Assembly: GCA_036768485.1 (NCBI GenBank)
Contig: JAVLUZ010000273.1
Location: 6,521,419-6,585,418 of the forward strand
Source: Mermis nigrescens
Taxonomy: Eukaryota; Nematoda; Enoplea; Mermithida; Mermithidae
Direction: 5' to 3'
Length of the DNA: 64,000 bases
Position numbers and translations under genes: made by a program. Below the pieces are notes generated by a model that did not search any database, was not told the origin of the DNA, and worked only from the letters and a program-made list of their open reading frames with translations. The first letter of the stretch is position 1. Every line of letters begins with the position of its first letter. Of the stretch, positions 47,401 through 59,483 are shown piece by piece.

Positions 47401-50400
47401 TTTTCAAATTCCAAAAAAATTTCTGAAAATTTGTCAAGAAGATGCTTTTTAGAGCGTTTTTTGGCTATCTATGTGCTCAAAAGTGCGAAATTTCCGGCGC
47501 TTCGCGCCATTATACCCATGTTTAGACTATATTAGCATAAACAATATAGTAGAAATGACCAATGTTATTCATTCTTGTCTTAAAAAGCTTCCCGGAGAAG
47601 CTCCAGAAAGTGACCTAAACGGTTTGAACTGATTGAAAGTATAAATGAGATAAAATAGGGCGAAAATCGAAGTGAATTTTTGAGACATGAAAATCACTTA
47701 GAATTTCTTACCACACTAATTTACGTCTTCGATTACGTTATCTCACACTTCTCTGCCTAACGGTCAATACACGCAAATCAAGTTGTTCCTTCTTTTTTGT
47801 CTTGAAAATTTGCTGCTGACATTATTTTATCAGCAAGGAACATAAGGACCGAACTAAGACCATTAGTCGAGAAATTAAGCATTTTATATCTTGAACTGAG
47901 CTAACTATTTAAAAATAAAAATTTTTTAAACGCGCGTAATACTCTGGTGAAACAGCATTGAATTTGTATACAACCTAAAAATTCCATCTTGTTGTTATGA
48001 AAAATGGCGAGCAATCGCACTTTTAAAACGAAGAAAAAATATGTCGTTCAACCCGAGCTACATATGAGGTTGCGTTATAATGAGCGCAAAATTCGGCAAG
48101 TCTAGTCTACAAATATGGAGAAATTAAGAGTGGGTTTGAGAATAGCTCGAACACTTTAAATTACGACCAAAATTTAAAATAATTTGTTTATCTGTAAAAT
48201 CTTTTAAAATCTCCGATAAAATGATAATTTAAGAAGTGTTATATCATGCTGATATAAATAAAGAAAAGTGAGAACACATAAATTCATTGTACTCAATGAA
48301 AAATGAAAGAAATAACATAGAATACACAGAAAAGGAATAACTCAGAGACTGAGTAACTAACAGCAATATAAGCTAGTCTACTAATAATCGGCCACCTGAG
48401 ACGTTTGCTGCTAAGCTCAGCGTCTTTAGATTACGTCCCTACATTTTTAAGTGAAATAACTTCTATCGGCAACAAAGCGCGCACACGTCTTTTCCAAGAA
48501 CGTTAAATAGAATAATTCAGGCCCGATTACGACCTCTAAAAACCGGGCCCCTAAAGACCGGCCGGGCCCGGATATTGGCCGATCCCCGCGTTTGACCCCT
48601 TCCCAAAATGACCGGTGGACGACCTCACCCAAAATTTCGAGCCGTTGAATATATATGAGGGTGATATAACAAAATCTTTGAAGTTTCTCTTAGTTCAAAA
48701 ACGGTGGATGGGTATGCGTCAAAACATAACATAATTTCAGACGATACTTTTTCCAGACGATTTATAAACTGAAAAATTTTCAAAAAAATCAAATCACGAA
48801 AAAAATTTCTAGAGACAAAACAAGGCTAAAGAACGCTTGAAGCAGCACATTTTGTGCGATCTTTTTGGAAAATAAAAAATTCTGGGGGTGCATTCGGTCA
48901 TGAATGCTCACAGCCAGATATGCATGTGGGGAATACATGTAACAGGGGATGGGGGATGCCCACCCTAACTTGGTTGTTCCTCCATCCCTCCGAAGCCGCC
49001 AAAAAATTTTTGACGCCCCGATTTTTAAAAAAAATTATTGACCTGTTTTATGTAGGCGTTTTTTGACCAAAAAACTGGAGGTAATTTACTCCCCCCTAAA
49101 ATTGTCAGAGAACCCCACCCAAAACTCCAAACCGTCGTATGATGTGGGGGTTTGGCGGGTCTCCCATGATCGAAAAATTGGAATTTTTTTTGAAAAAGAC
49201 GAGGGAAAGACCAAAACTGGATGAACCTTGAAAAATTTCTTCAAAACTGCATGAAATTGACCAGAAACTGGAATAACTTAGTTTTAACACTATTCCAGTA
49301 CGTACACCCGTTTTTGAGATCATTTTGACCAAAAAAAGTTCAATTTATGGCCCTCAGATCGGCCAAGCTGTGCAACTATGGTCGCAGCACAGCACGATGC
49401 GCAAAGAAAGTCTTTATACTTGTACAAACCTACCTGTACAAACCAACGATACCATCGGATTTAAAAATTTTGACCAAACAATTGCCTAAGCCGCTAAATT
49501 CGCGATTTGTTCCTTTGCCCACGTCGACGGCCAGCCGAGTTCGAGCGAAGTCCAAAGGATAAACGACGCATAAACTAGTCGCTCCAGCAGCACCACCCGA
49601 CATCAAGTTACCTAAAAACGCAATCGATTATGAAATAATAATCAAACCAACCACACATGTAACCAGGTTAGGAGGATGAATGGGGGGCGCGGGCCGCCTT
49701 ATACATACATGCACATAGGGGGTGAGGGGCAGGCACGCAGCCGGCCGTCCTTTTTTGGGAGAACCAACACCAATCTTGGGGGAACTAAGCCCCAAAATAG
49801 CACAATATACCATTTAAAAAGTCATATTTTTCGATTTTTCTAAATTGGTGGGGGGCCAGACCCCCTTCCAATTCCCCCCAGAGCTACGTGCCTGGTGAGG
49901 CGGCTGTCCGGCGATTTCGAGCTGACGAAACGTTTTTTGCATCATTTTTGGTCAAAAACAGTAAGTGTCAAAATCCGGATTAGTACTTTTATACCCGAAA
50001 CGCGCCAAAAGAATCAATATCGGTGTTTTTAAGTGTTAAAAAATATATAATGCCAAAACGGACTAAAAATGCTTTTAAAACTGCGAAATTACTATGAAAA
50101 GACGTTTTATAGGTTGTTTTGACCATTTTAGTCGTTTTAACAACACAAAAATTAGCGAACGTTAACTTACTGCTTTGGATTTGTGATTTACCCCCTGTCG
50201 ACCCTGACCCTTTGTATCGATGGGCCAGCCCTTCTCCGAAACAGTATTTTTGTACAAGGTCCGTTTGTACATGTACAAAGATGGTCCCTAAAAGTCTTTG
50301 TACATTTCGCACTACCACAATTTCTTGGGTACTATAATATGGTACAGTAGCGATTTTAGTGTGGCAAAAACAGAGTTGTTAGACCTTTAGTAGTATATTT

Positions 50401-53400
50401 TAGCTAATTTCTGGGTTTCTGAGAGCGAAAATCACTAATAATCGTCTCAAAACGGCGTGAAGCGCCAAAAAAATTGGAATTTTTCCTTTCAAAATTCAAT
50501 TTCTGAAATTATAAAGATATATAGAACACACAATTAGCTCATTTTCGGTGCGGAGCGCCGAGAATTTTTTGCAAATTTCGAACATTTTTTGCAGTTTTTG
50601 TCTTCCAAAAATCTACGTACATGTACACAGACGGTCCCCAAAAGTCTTTGTACAATGCGAAAAATCTTTGCCGAATTCAAAACCGTGCTCGTGAAAAACT
50701 CATTGCTGTATAGCCTTCTTTTGGGCTCGGAAAATTCACTATACAGCCTTTTGGACTCTGAAAACTAGCTACATGATCTTTTTTGATCTCAGAAGTCTTA
50801 TTTAGTTGTCGTTTCTGAGTTTGAAAAGGATATGTCGATATTTTCTCGACAGGGATTAATAGCTATTTTTAATCAAAAAGGCTATATAGCGATGTTTGCG
50901 AATCCATAAAAAGGCTATATAGCTAGTTTTCTGAGACCGATAAAGGCTATATAACTAATTTTCTGACCACAAAAGGACTACAGGACCGTTTTTTACAAAG
51001 CACACAGTTATCTAGTAATTTTGGTTTGCACCCCCTGAAAGTTTGACCTTGCGCACCTAAAGTCCCCCAAAGAAGAAAAATGAAAAATTCCGGTAGTGCG
51101 TTTGAAACACCGCCAAAACAAGTTTTTAGCGTACTTTTAAGCTAGCAAACTCAATTACTCTTCAACTAGTTTTGTCTTTTAGCCTGCCAGAAACCGCTCA
51201 TATTTGCGCTAGTAATGTAGAACACACAAATTTTCTAAAATTATTCATTTTCGGTACTTGCATTTTGTAAAACAAAGATTAAATACAAAGACAGAAGCTA
51301 GGAAATTATTCGTCGACTAAATGATGAGAAATCAGTTGTGCAGATAGCCTGAACAATAACTTTATTGTTTATAAATATGAAATCAAGCGAAAATTTTTTG
51401 AAAAGTTTTCTTCACCACTGTACAGAGCTCACCTAACGCTCAAAAACCCGTTATTTTCGTATATCTCCTATTGGTTCTCGAGATATCTGACCTCCCCATT
51501 TTGGATACGGGCTTGCATGTGTGTAACGGCTCAAAATTTGGGGTGGGGTTGACCGGTCATTCTTAGGGGAGGCAGGAAATAAATGGACTCGATTTTTGTC
51601 CCGGAATGGCAAAACATTCTAAAATGATCGAAAAATGCAAATTGTCGTCAAAAATGGAGTCCCCCATACTGCTGTTACATGTATGGTAACAAAACACTAA
51701 AAGTATAAATATTATTTATCAGTCACAACAGTGTTTGTTTGTATAAGGTCCTTTTGTACATGTACAAAGGTCGAAGATGATTGCCGAAAACCTTTGTGCA
51801 CGCAAATTTTTGAGTACTACATATAATATGGTACAATAGCGATTTTGGTGTGGTAAAATAGCGTTTTTCGAATTTGTAGTGTATTTTAGCGGAATTTTTG
51901 GGTTTCTAAAGCCAAATATAAGTGATAATTGTCTCAAACTGACGCGAAACATCGAAAAATTTGACATTTTTCCATTCTAAATGTAAATTCTGCCATTTTA
52001 AAGATATATATAGGACAGACAATTTCTCAGTTGGGCGCGAAGCGCCGAAATTTTTTGAAAATTGAGGCTTTTCTACAGTTTTTCTTTCAAAAATCTTTAT
52101 ACATGTACAAAGACGGACCCGAAAAGTCTTAGTACATCAGAAAGAATCTTTGCCGAATACAAAAAAACCGCGGGTCGCAAAACTTATAAATATCTCACAT
52201 TACTGATACAGGACCTAATCGGAAGGCTAAAATTAATCAAAAATGCTTTAAAAACGCTACCCGGATTCAGAACAGAAAATGCAAAACCAAATCAAGATAC
52301 AAAACGAATAGAAGCAGAAATGTTCTTTAAAACGATATATTGAGGTTTTTATGTGATTTCAAGATATTTTATACATTAATTTTGAGATTTTCGTTTTTAA
52401 GGCCATTTCAGATCGACAAGGCTAAAAATTTTACAGATAATCCACAAGTGGCAAATAAATTGATGAAAGCGAGAAAAACAAAAAGCCAAAAAAAGAAAAC
52501 CAACAGTGCTAATCGAATCGGATATGAACAATAGATTTGGTAGGTCTAAATGGTCAAAATGAACGAATGGAGAATTTTTCGAAAAATGAGGGCAAAACGA
52601 AGGCCAAGAATGAATGAAAATGGACAAATTTACGCAAACGTACATGAAATTGGTCACAAATTGTATATTAGCATAGTTTTCGAGCCAATTTAGCGCTTAC
52701 ATTTTCAGACAATACTAAGGCCATTTTGACACAAAAAGCACACTGGCCCATGCTGTGCTTCTACGTATACATAGTGTCGATTACACTCCAATATCATGAG
52801 CGTGTTTCAGGCTCAGAAAACAAGCAGGTCAAATTCAGGGAGGGACGAACGAACGACTCTAGATACGAAAAATCTTCCCGACTCAAACACAGGATGGTTT
52901 ATTTCTTAAACGTTGAAGAGATATTCAATTTTTACCGACGAAAAATCGGTAAAAGTGTTTGTCCTTGTCCACTCCACCAAGAAAGATTTTCTTATAAGAA
53001 TCTTTGAAAGCGAAGTTGAGCGCTTGTGTTGGAAAATATCGAATGACGTTCGCGAAATTGCCACGCCACAATGATTTAAAACCTTGTTCTTTGGATACCC
53101 GGACAAAACAATCCACAATGCCCTTGTAACGCTGGTCAACAGCGATGGTTTTCTGAGCATCTTGAACCTAAACGATCCTATGTTCTCGAATAATAAATAT
53201 TTTGAAATGGTTCAGAATTTAGAGATAGCCGTATTGTATTGATCAAAATATACATAGCAGAAACACATCTGCATTAGACATAAATTAACAGTAAAAAAAA
53301 TTAGGTCAGAAATTATCAGCTCAGGGGTGACGGTTTTTTGTATACAGCAAAAAAATCAAATAAACGCCGAAAACTTCTACCCATTATTCAGGTTATTTTA

Positions 53401-56400
53401 AAAGCTGACAACATTTCGGTATGTCTGTCAAGAATGCACATTACCAAGCCTATGCCTGAGAATCAAGTGAGCAAAGCATATTAGAATTCGGTTTTTAAGT
53501 GCATGCATAACTATGAGGCAAAAATTTGATTAAATATAACATAACCTATGAATTTCTAATTGCTTGCTTCATTGTTATGCAGTACAAAAAAAATGAATTT
53601 TTAACGAGCCAAACGGTCATATGCAACATCTCTTGTCGCAAACACGAATTGTGAATGAGCTGCGCGATCAGATCAAAATTACGCTTCATATTTTGTAAGC
53701 ACTGCATAAAAATGAATTCGAAATAAAGTTGTGCGGCAGCTGTCACCATAGGTGGGCAGCAATCGAAATTCTGGGGGGAGTGGAAAAATTTTTAAAGGTC
53801 AAAAATGGTCTTAAAAGTGGTCGTATGGCGGAAAAACACTATTTTTCGACGTTTCTCATCGAGCACTATCCAATGGCATCAAAAAATTGCTAAGAAAGCA
53901 AAAAATTTTTTCTGGGGGGGGGGGGTATTTTGATTTCTGGGGGGGGTATTTCAACTTCTGGGGTGCATACCCCTTACGCCCATGTGTGGCTGTCACCTAC
54001 GGTACAATGCTCGCTCACTATACTTTACTTTTACATGCACAAAAGATAGGTCCCCGATTCTAAAAGTATGCTGAGTTTCTCGGCGCTCTAAAACTACGTC
54101 AAAAGAGCAGTTTTTTGTAAGGATCAAACGTTTTGAGCTTCTAACATAATTTCTTGCGTAAAGGCATAATTTAAACAATTTTATCCGATTTGTGTAGTAA
54201 AAGCTAAACATTTTCCGCGCTTCGCTCCATACCCTTTTAATGCATTGGATTTTCAACTCTAAGTATTAAGTAATACATAAAAGGGAGCTCAGTGCTTTAG
54301 CGGCGCTAATGTTTGTTCGCCACAAATTTTGCGTTTTTACCATAACGTCGCAAATTTCGAAGTTTATTCTGTCTATCAAAAAAAGGCTAGAATTTTCTAT
54401 TTTTTACGCAGCCCCGTCAGAAAATCCTGGATCCGCCACTGAGCACATGAGAAGGAAAATTCTTTTTTACATAGGAAACTCGTTTTCTTAATGACGCTGA
54501 TATATTCGCTTCTGTGCTTGATTTAAGATTAAAATGTAGGTAGGTAGGTACCCAATGAAATCAGCGCATGTGATGACCGAGGAATACAGAGCATATAAGT
54601 AACTTATTTATGTAGGCACTGGACTAAGTCCTCAACTAATTAATATGTAGTAAAGTCAGGTCAAGCCAAACCCTATTGCAACTAGAGTAGTGAGTGAGTA
54701 CTTATTATCTAACGATCTAACGATGACCTTGTTTCGGTTAAATCTTTAATTGATGATTATAATAAAGACTCTGATTTTTCATCTGCCGATATAACGCAGG
54801 TATTTAGAGACGGTCCCAAATATTCAGACAAACCTCAGTTTCTGAAAGTTTGTCTTTCTTCGTCATGTGCTCAACGTCGCTTTATTGGTCTTATCAACAA
54901 AGTTGTCCGCCCTGCAAATCCAACAAACGTCTACTTGAAATTACGTGCGCGACCGGATTTGTCGTTTCTTCAGCGAAAACGTCAGCGTGAACTTAACGAC
55001 GAGTTGCACCAACGACTGGACGCGGGCGAGACTAATCTATATATCGACTTTAGGGATGACTGTGTGAAGAAGAAACTGTACGAGTCTATGATCCTCGTTC
55101 TACAGCCCCTAAACCATCTAATCCCAAATTTCGTGCTCAACATGGTCAACACGCGTCTAATATTTAGGTAAATTCGCCCCGTTATTTTGTTAATATTAAA
55201 TGTTTGCTATGTAATTCTCGTAGTATTGTGAATAAGTTAGGGGAACTTCACTTTCTGTTAAATACTGCAAAATTCGATATATTATTTTTTGTGAAACCTG
55301 GTTAAATGAATCTATTTCCGACAGTCTATTATGTCCGTTAAAAAATTATATTATTCTCCGATCAGATCGTAAGAATAAGCGGGGAGGTGGAGTTTTAATT
55401 TTTGCTAAACCTCATCTTTATGCTCGATGCGTTAAAGTTCCTGCTTCTCTGTTTGTGTCTGATACTTTAGTAGTTGAAATTTTAAAAGGTGGAGATGTTA
55501 TAAGATGTTTGTTAGTTTATAGACCTCCTCAGTATGATTTTGATACTGCACTTCGGATATGTAATTTAATTGAATGGGCTACTAATAGTTGTCATCCCGT
55601 TATTATAGTAGGGGATCTAAATTTGCCTAAAATTGATTGGTTTCATAGTACTTTTACATTTAATCCATTAAACGAATTATTTTTTGATTACTTATCAGCT
55701 AGTGGTCTGCAACAGTTAGTTAAAGAAAATACTCACGATAATACTTTGATTGATGTAGTATTTGCTGCATATAACGTTTTTAATATCCAGGTTCTTCCTC
55801 CTTTTTCAACAAGCGACCATAATTCGATTTCTTTTGAAATTTTAACTAGAACTTTTCAAGATGGAGATAAACCTAGCTTAAATTTCAATAAAGCGGACTA
55901 CGAGAGTATAGCTACTTTTTTATCCTCTGTTTCTTGGCCTGACATTTTTCTACATGCTCAACAGTTAATGACATGTATAATGTTTTTTTAAGTATATTAA
56001 ATCCTCTTATTTTTAGTTTTGTACCTACTTTTAGGCTAAATTAAAATTTAAATACCCTAAAAGCTTACATAAATTATTTCTTAAAAAACGTTCTCTATGG
56101 GATAAGTATAAAAGGTGTAAAACTCCAGGAACTAAAGTTAAATATCGAAATCATTGTAAGGCTCTACGTAGAACTATTCATAATTATTTCTCTTCTCAAG
56201 AAAACAAATTGCTCAAGAATAATAATCTTAAAGCTTTCTATACTTTTGTAAATAATAGGTTAAAAAGTCGCAGTGAAATTCCTCCTCTAACATTTTCTGA
56301 TAATAATGTTATAACCGATTCATTACGCAAGGCTAACATTTTTAATGATTATTTCGCTTCAGTGTTTTCTAGTGACATTACTAACGCGAATTTTCTTTTC

Positions 56401-58401
56401 AGAAGCGCTGATTTTTCGCTTTCTGACATTATTTTTAGTGAGGATCGCGTATTGGAAGCCATTAACCATCTAAATACGTCTATTGCAGTTGGCCCCGATG
56501 GCATATGTAATCTTTTTATTAAAAAATTGTCGTTTCAAATGATAAAGCCGTTAGTTAGTATTTTCACTGTATCTTTTCTGTCTGGAAATATTCCCGAGCT
56601 TTGGAGCATGGCACATGTTATTCCAATATTAAAAAAGGGGGATCCAGCATTAGTGGATAATTACAGGCCCGTTTCTCTTTGTTGTTCTATTGCCAAAATT
56701 ATGGAAAGAATTATTAATAGTCAATTGTTAGACTTTCTTAAGGTTAATAAACTAATATCTCCTTTTCAATTTGGTTTTCAAAAGAATAAATCTTGTGAAA
56801 CACAATTGTTAAAGTGTAAATTTTCATGGATTCAGTCGTTAGCTAAAAAAGAAACTGTTGATATAATATATTTAGATTTCTCTAAAGCTTTTGATAAAGT
56901 AAATATGGAAAAACTTCTTATTAAGTTAAACGGATATGGAATAAACGGTAATTTGTATGCATGGTTAAAGGCCTATTTGTTTAATCGTTCCCAATGTGTT
57001 CGCGTTAATCAGTCTTTTTCAGATTATGTGCCTGTTACCAGCGGTGTCGTCCAAGGAAGTGTCCTTGGACCTACGCTCTTTTCGATTTTTATAAATGATA
57101 TATGTGATAATATTTGTAGTACGGTTTATATGTTCGCAGATGATATCAAAATTTTCAATATTAGTCGTAACTGTAAATTATTACAGTCTGATTTAGATAA
57201 GATTATTGACTGGGCAATTGCATGGGATTTACCTATTTCTCGAACCAAAAGTCAAGTTCTATATTTGGGTAATAATAATCAAAAAGCTGTTTATAGACTA
57301 AATAAGGAAATTATTTCTAGTGATCCGTTTGTCCGTGATTTAGGAGTTTTGATTCCTCGAAATTTAAAATTTAAGGAACATTATAATTCTTTGATTAAAA
57401 AAGCTTTCTTTAGATGTATTTTAATACGCAAATCATTTTTTTCGCGTGATAAAGGTAATCTTGTTAAAGCTTATAGTTGTTATGTTAGACCTTTATTAGA
57501 GTATTGTTGCAGTGTATGGAACCCCTCTTATCTTAAGGATATAGATAGATTGGAAGCTGTTCAACGTAGATTCACTAAATATATTTTTGGCTATAATAAT
57601 ATTTTTTCTTACGAGGATCGTTTAACACAACTTAAATTGTGCAGACTTGAATTAAGACGCTTGCAGATTTGTCTGTGTATGATGTATCAAATTATTTGTC
57701 ATAAATCATGTTTGGAAGCTGATGATTTTTTGTATTTAATCATAATATTACCCGTAGCATTAATAGATTTAAATTAGTCATACCTACTGTACATTCTAAT
57801 TTAGAAAAGTTTGATTTCTTTTACAAATACATCGCAGTTTGGAACGATCTTCCTGACTTCATTGTTTCTTCCCCTAACCTAAACATATTTAAATCTAGAT
57901 TAGCAAACTTTGATTTATCTAGATATCTTGTGGGGCGCGCGTAAAACTTGTCATTCCATTGACTCGCATGTCCCTTTACTAATTCGTAATTGCATTTATT
58001 ATATATCTTGTCATTTCGTATTTTAACTGTTGGTATTAGTAATAAAATTTTCTTTCTTTCTTTAGTTAGGTTTATCAAGGTAGGTTGTAATTTTTATTTA
58101 TTTATATATTTTACTATAACAAACTAGTATAACTTTTTGAATTCATGTTTAAAAGATGGAGTCATTCGTCAATCAAGAACACTAGAATCCATCACAAACC
58201 TATTTAAGTGGCTGTTCGCACGAACATGTTTACGCATAGATAAAACCCGATCGCCCAACCTACCTGCAGCAAAAGCTTCACGCGTTCTATCGGTGCGACG
58301 GCAGTTTTTGAAACAGCAGCAGCAGTGCCGCCGGTCGCCAGATCCAAGGCGAACCGCACAGGATCGAATTTGCCAGTCTTTTTTATTTCTGGTTCGCCCA
58401 T
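44408..58401 (-). CDS. ANT: Mitochondrial ADP/ATP carrier (adenine nucleotide translocase)
   Basis: Exchanges matrix ATP for cytosolic ADP across the inner mitochondrial membrane (SLC25 family). Five minus-strand exons join in phase: 58401-58264, 53167-52936, 49611-49434, 46870-46738, 44644-44408. They give 305 residues, the usual family length of about 300. The three carrier signatures are PIERVK (37-42), PLDFAR (142-147) and PWDTVR (239-244). The nucleotide-carrier signature RRRMMM is at 244-249. [12 protein letters not shown] and GGAAGATSL are also family hallmarks. [14 protein letters not shown] and [19 protein letters not shown] are closer to nematode than vertebrate ANT as I recall them. 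The reading frame is intact. The introns are long and full of transposons, including an antisense LINE in intron 1. An AG ten bases before the ATG could serve as a splice-leader acceptor; this is inference. Confidence 0.95.
44720..45560. repeat. Dispersed repeat cluster in carrier intron 4
   Basis: Starts AGAGGCGGATTTAAATGGGG and GGCCCGGCCGCC, then matches 8750-9060 in order (CCCCAGAAAATTTTT, TTTTTTAAGCGTTTTAG, TCTAGAAAGATAGAGCAT). It ends near GCTGCCCATGTATATA. GGCGCTTCGAACCGG lies at about 45210. Non-coding; probably two nested families. Confidence 0.5.
46915..47515. repeat. Dispersed repeats in carrier intron 3
   Basis: The first part (ACATGTAACGGCTCGAAATT, GGGGTCCCCGGCCATT) belongs to the family also at 32215, 48500 and 51520. 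The second part (47345-47515) matches 8760-8925, including CGGCGCTTCGCGCC. Non-coding. Confidence 0.5.
48500..49140. repeat. Dispersed repeats in carrier intron 3
   Basis: Inverted copy fragments of the TGTAACGGCTC family (CCAAAATTTCGAGCCGTT at about 48630; CCACCCAAAACTCCAAACCG at about 49115). A stretch (48820-49010) of CCTCCATCCCTCC type is unassigned. No gene. The stretch 47520-48500 before it shows nothing recognisable. Confidence 0.4.
49890..50222 (+). repeat. Dispersed repeat, mate of 24700-25070
   Basis: The same ordered blocks as the copy in SNAPC4 intron 1. It ends directly before a hAT MITE at 50242. Non-coding. Confidence 0.7.
50242..50686 (+). mobile_element. hAT-type MITE (CAGTG ends), copy 2
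   Basis: 445 bp. Begins CAGTATTTTTGTACAAGG and ends AAAACCGTG. The interior is close to copy 1 (TGGTACAGT-GCGATTTTAG and TTTTAGCTAATTTCTGGG). Flanks CTCCGAAA and CTCGTGAA agree at five of eight bases, an eroded duplication. Lies in carrier intron 2. Confidence 0.85.
50697..50995. repeat. Inverted minisatellite
   Basis: Imperfect units of about 40-50 bp containing CTATATAGCC-TTTT, then GGTCTCAGAAAACTAG. They run in one orientation to about 50830 and in the opposite orientation from about 50870. The array can therefore fold into a hairpin of repeated units. It sits immediately right of a hAT MITE. Confidence 0.7.
51520..51684. mobile_element. Short MITE of the TGTAACGGCTC family
   Basis: Left CATGTGTGTAACGGCTC and right GCTGTTACATGTATGG are inverted. 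The interior GGGGTTGACCGGTCATT matches other family members at 46920 and 48600. Non-coding. Confidence 0.6.
51729..52172 (+). mobile_element. hAT-type MITE (CAGTG ends), copy 3
   Basis: 444 bp. Starts CAGTGTTTGTTTGTATAAGG and ends AAAAAAACCGCG. Flanks AGTCACAA and GGTCGCAA match at six of eight bases. Both internal hairpin motifs and the TTTTGTACATGTACAAAGG block are present. Lies in carrier intron 2. Confidence 0.85.
53747..53988 (-). mobile_element. MITE of CAYACNTGGG family, copy 7
   Basis: 242 bp with a perfect 8-bp duplication GCTGTCAC (53739-53746 and 53989-53996). It starts CATAGGTGGGCAGC and ends CCCATGTGTG. Lies in carrier intron 1. Confidence 0.9.
54397..54441 (-). mobile_element. 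End of a transposon with CAGTGGCGGATCCAGG terminus
   Basis: The sequence CCTGGATCCGCCACTG, read inverted, is a terminal motif I associate with TIR DNA transposons. A similar end (CAGAGGCGGATTTA) is at about 44717. The other end of this copy was not found. Confidence 0.4.
54713..55171 (+). pseudogene. LINE ORF1 C-terminal remnant
   Basis: Open for about 152 codons without an ATG, ending TAA at 55169-55171. It includes [16 protein letters not shown] and later [20 protein letters not shown] with [18 protein letters not shown]. The basic R.D.s..qR...reL...L..R...GE motif is common near the C-terminus of nematode and CR1/L2-type LINE ORF1 proteins. The 5' part is missing, so the element is 5' truncated. 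Confidence 0.6.
55180..57944 (+). pseudogene. LINE ORF2: AP endonuclease and reverse transcriptase, frameshifted
   Basis: The endonuclease part shows [51 protein letters not shown] (55612 on) and SDHNSI (55812 on). A linker region (55990-56210) is out of frame. The reverse transcriptase runs through [30 protein letters not shown] and [10 protein letters not shown], with the catalytic box FADD (57133-57144). The C-terminal [16 protein letters not shown] region follows. Frameshifts lie near 55300, 55990 and 57735. After the last, the typical VWNDLP tail continues to a TAA at 57942-57944. The element is inactive. It is best placed in the CR1/Jockey group, clade uncertain. Confidence 0.9.
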
Positions 58402-59038
58402 TTTTTCCTAATTCGTCCTTAAAAACGATTCACTTTATCACAATCTAATTTATGTACCTAGTCACGACGATTCACAGTGAGCAATTACCGAGAAAACGAT
58501 CGAGGAAATGTCGAAAAGGGCGCGTATGTCGACGTCACCACGGATGCGAATCACTCACAGGCGAAATTCACGAATTCAACTCTGAAATTAATGCCGCATT
58601 ACAGTATTTAAACTTTAAATCCAAGAAGATGGCATTCAGCTATCATAAGATCACACTAACTAAGTCTACTTGCTCATCACGAAAATATAGTGTAGTTATT
58701 TATTCAAATTGTTCATTCACATGAAATCTTATTTTTGCTATAAAAAAATTGAAAAACGATAATCTATCCTTTACCCTGAATATTGTCTGTCTTATTTGTA
58801 TATGTGAGCTTGCACTTTCAGTTAAACAATTTTTATTAATGAATTATGCTTATAGTCCCTTTCACATAGGCTTCAGAACAAATGTTCAAGAACTTCAACT
58901 GACAGTAAACCGCCAGTCTACGATATTTACGTATCAGAGCAATTTATTTATAGCTCGACGTGTCAGCTTATTGTCAGTGACGGCTCTCAATATTATACCC
59001 AATCTCGTGGGAAACAGACCACAAAAGCTTAAGTTTAA
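58402..59038. other. Upstream flank of the carrier gene
   Basis: 5' flank of the minus-strand carrier gene. No recognisable promoter element is claimed. A 145-codon open frame on the plus strand (58749-59186) runs into the palindromic element and has no recognisable domain. Confidence 0.4.
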
Positions 59039-59483
59039 CCCTCCGTTTACCTTGCCCTATGCCGGAGGCCTAATGAATCACTTTATTTACATTTTTTCTG
59101 TCCTTCCATATCCATGTGTCCAAAACTTTGTTTGGCCTCGTTTTGGCTCCAGTTACTACATCGTTTTTAATGGTTTAACTCTATGAAAAATTAAGACACA
59201 ATTTCTGAGAAGTTCAACCTTCGACAATGGTGAGTTGTGATAAGTCAAAAATTATTCATACCTAAAAACAAGATATATAGCAAAGTTTTTTATTTTAAAC
59301 ATCATGATTGCTATTCATTTAATTGAAAACAAAAATTTGCTGTGCTACAGTACGCCAAACATTGAATTTTTCGCCATTTTCACAATTTTTCATTTCTTTT
59401 ATTAAAATTCGATTTTCTCCACGAATAATTAATATCATCCATTCAAACAGCTTTCAATCGATAGAAGAATAAATTATCAATCA

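Larger units (their letters stand above)
54713..58066 (+). mobile_element. CR1/Jockey-type non-LTR retrotransposon, 5' truncated
   Basis: ORF1 remnant, ORF2 and a short 3' UTR ending in AATAAAATTTTCTTTCTTTC at about 58038-58066, a simple-repeat tail typical of this group. It lies in intron 1 of the carrier gene, in the opposite orientation. No flanking duplication was resolved. Confidence 0.8.

Noticed and set aside
55455..55991. Independent endonuclease gene
   Set aside because: It is the N-terminal endonuclease of the LINE ORF2. The reverse transcriptase follows after a frameshift.
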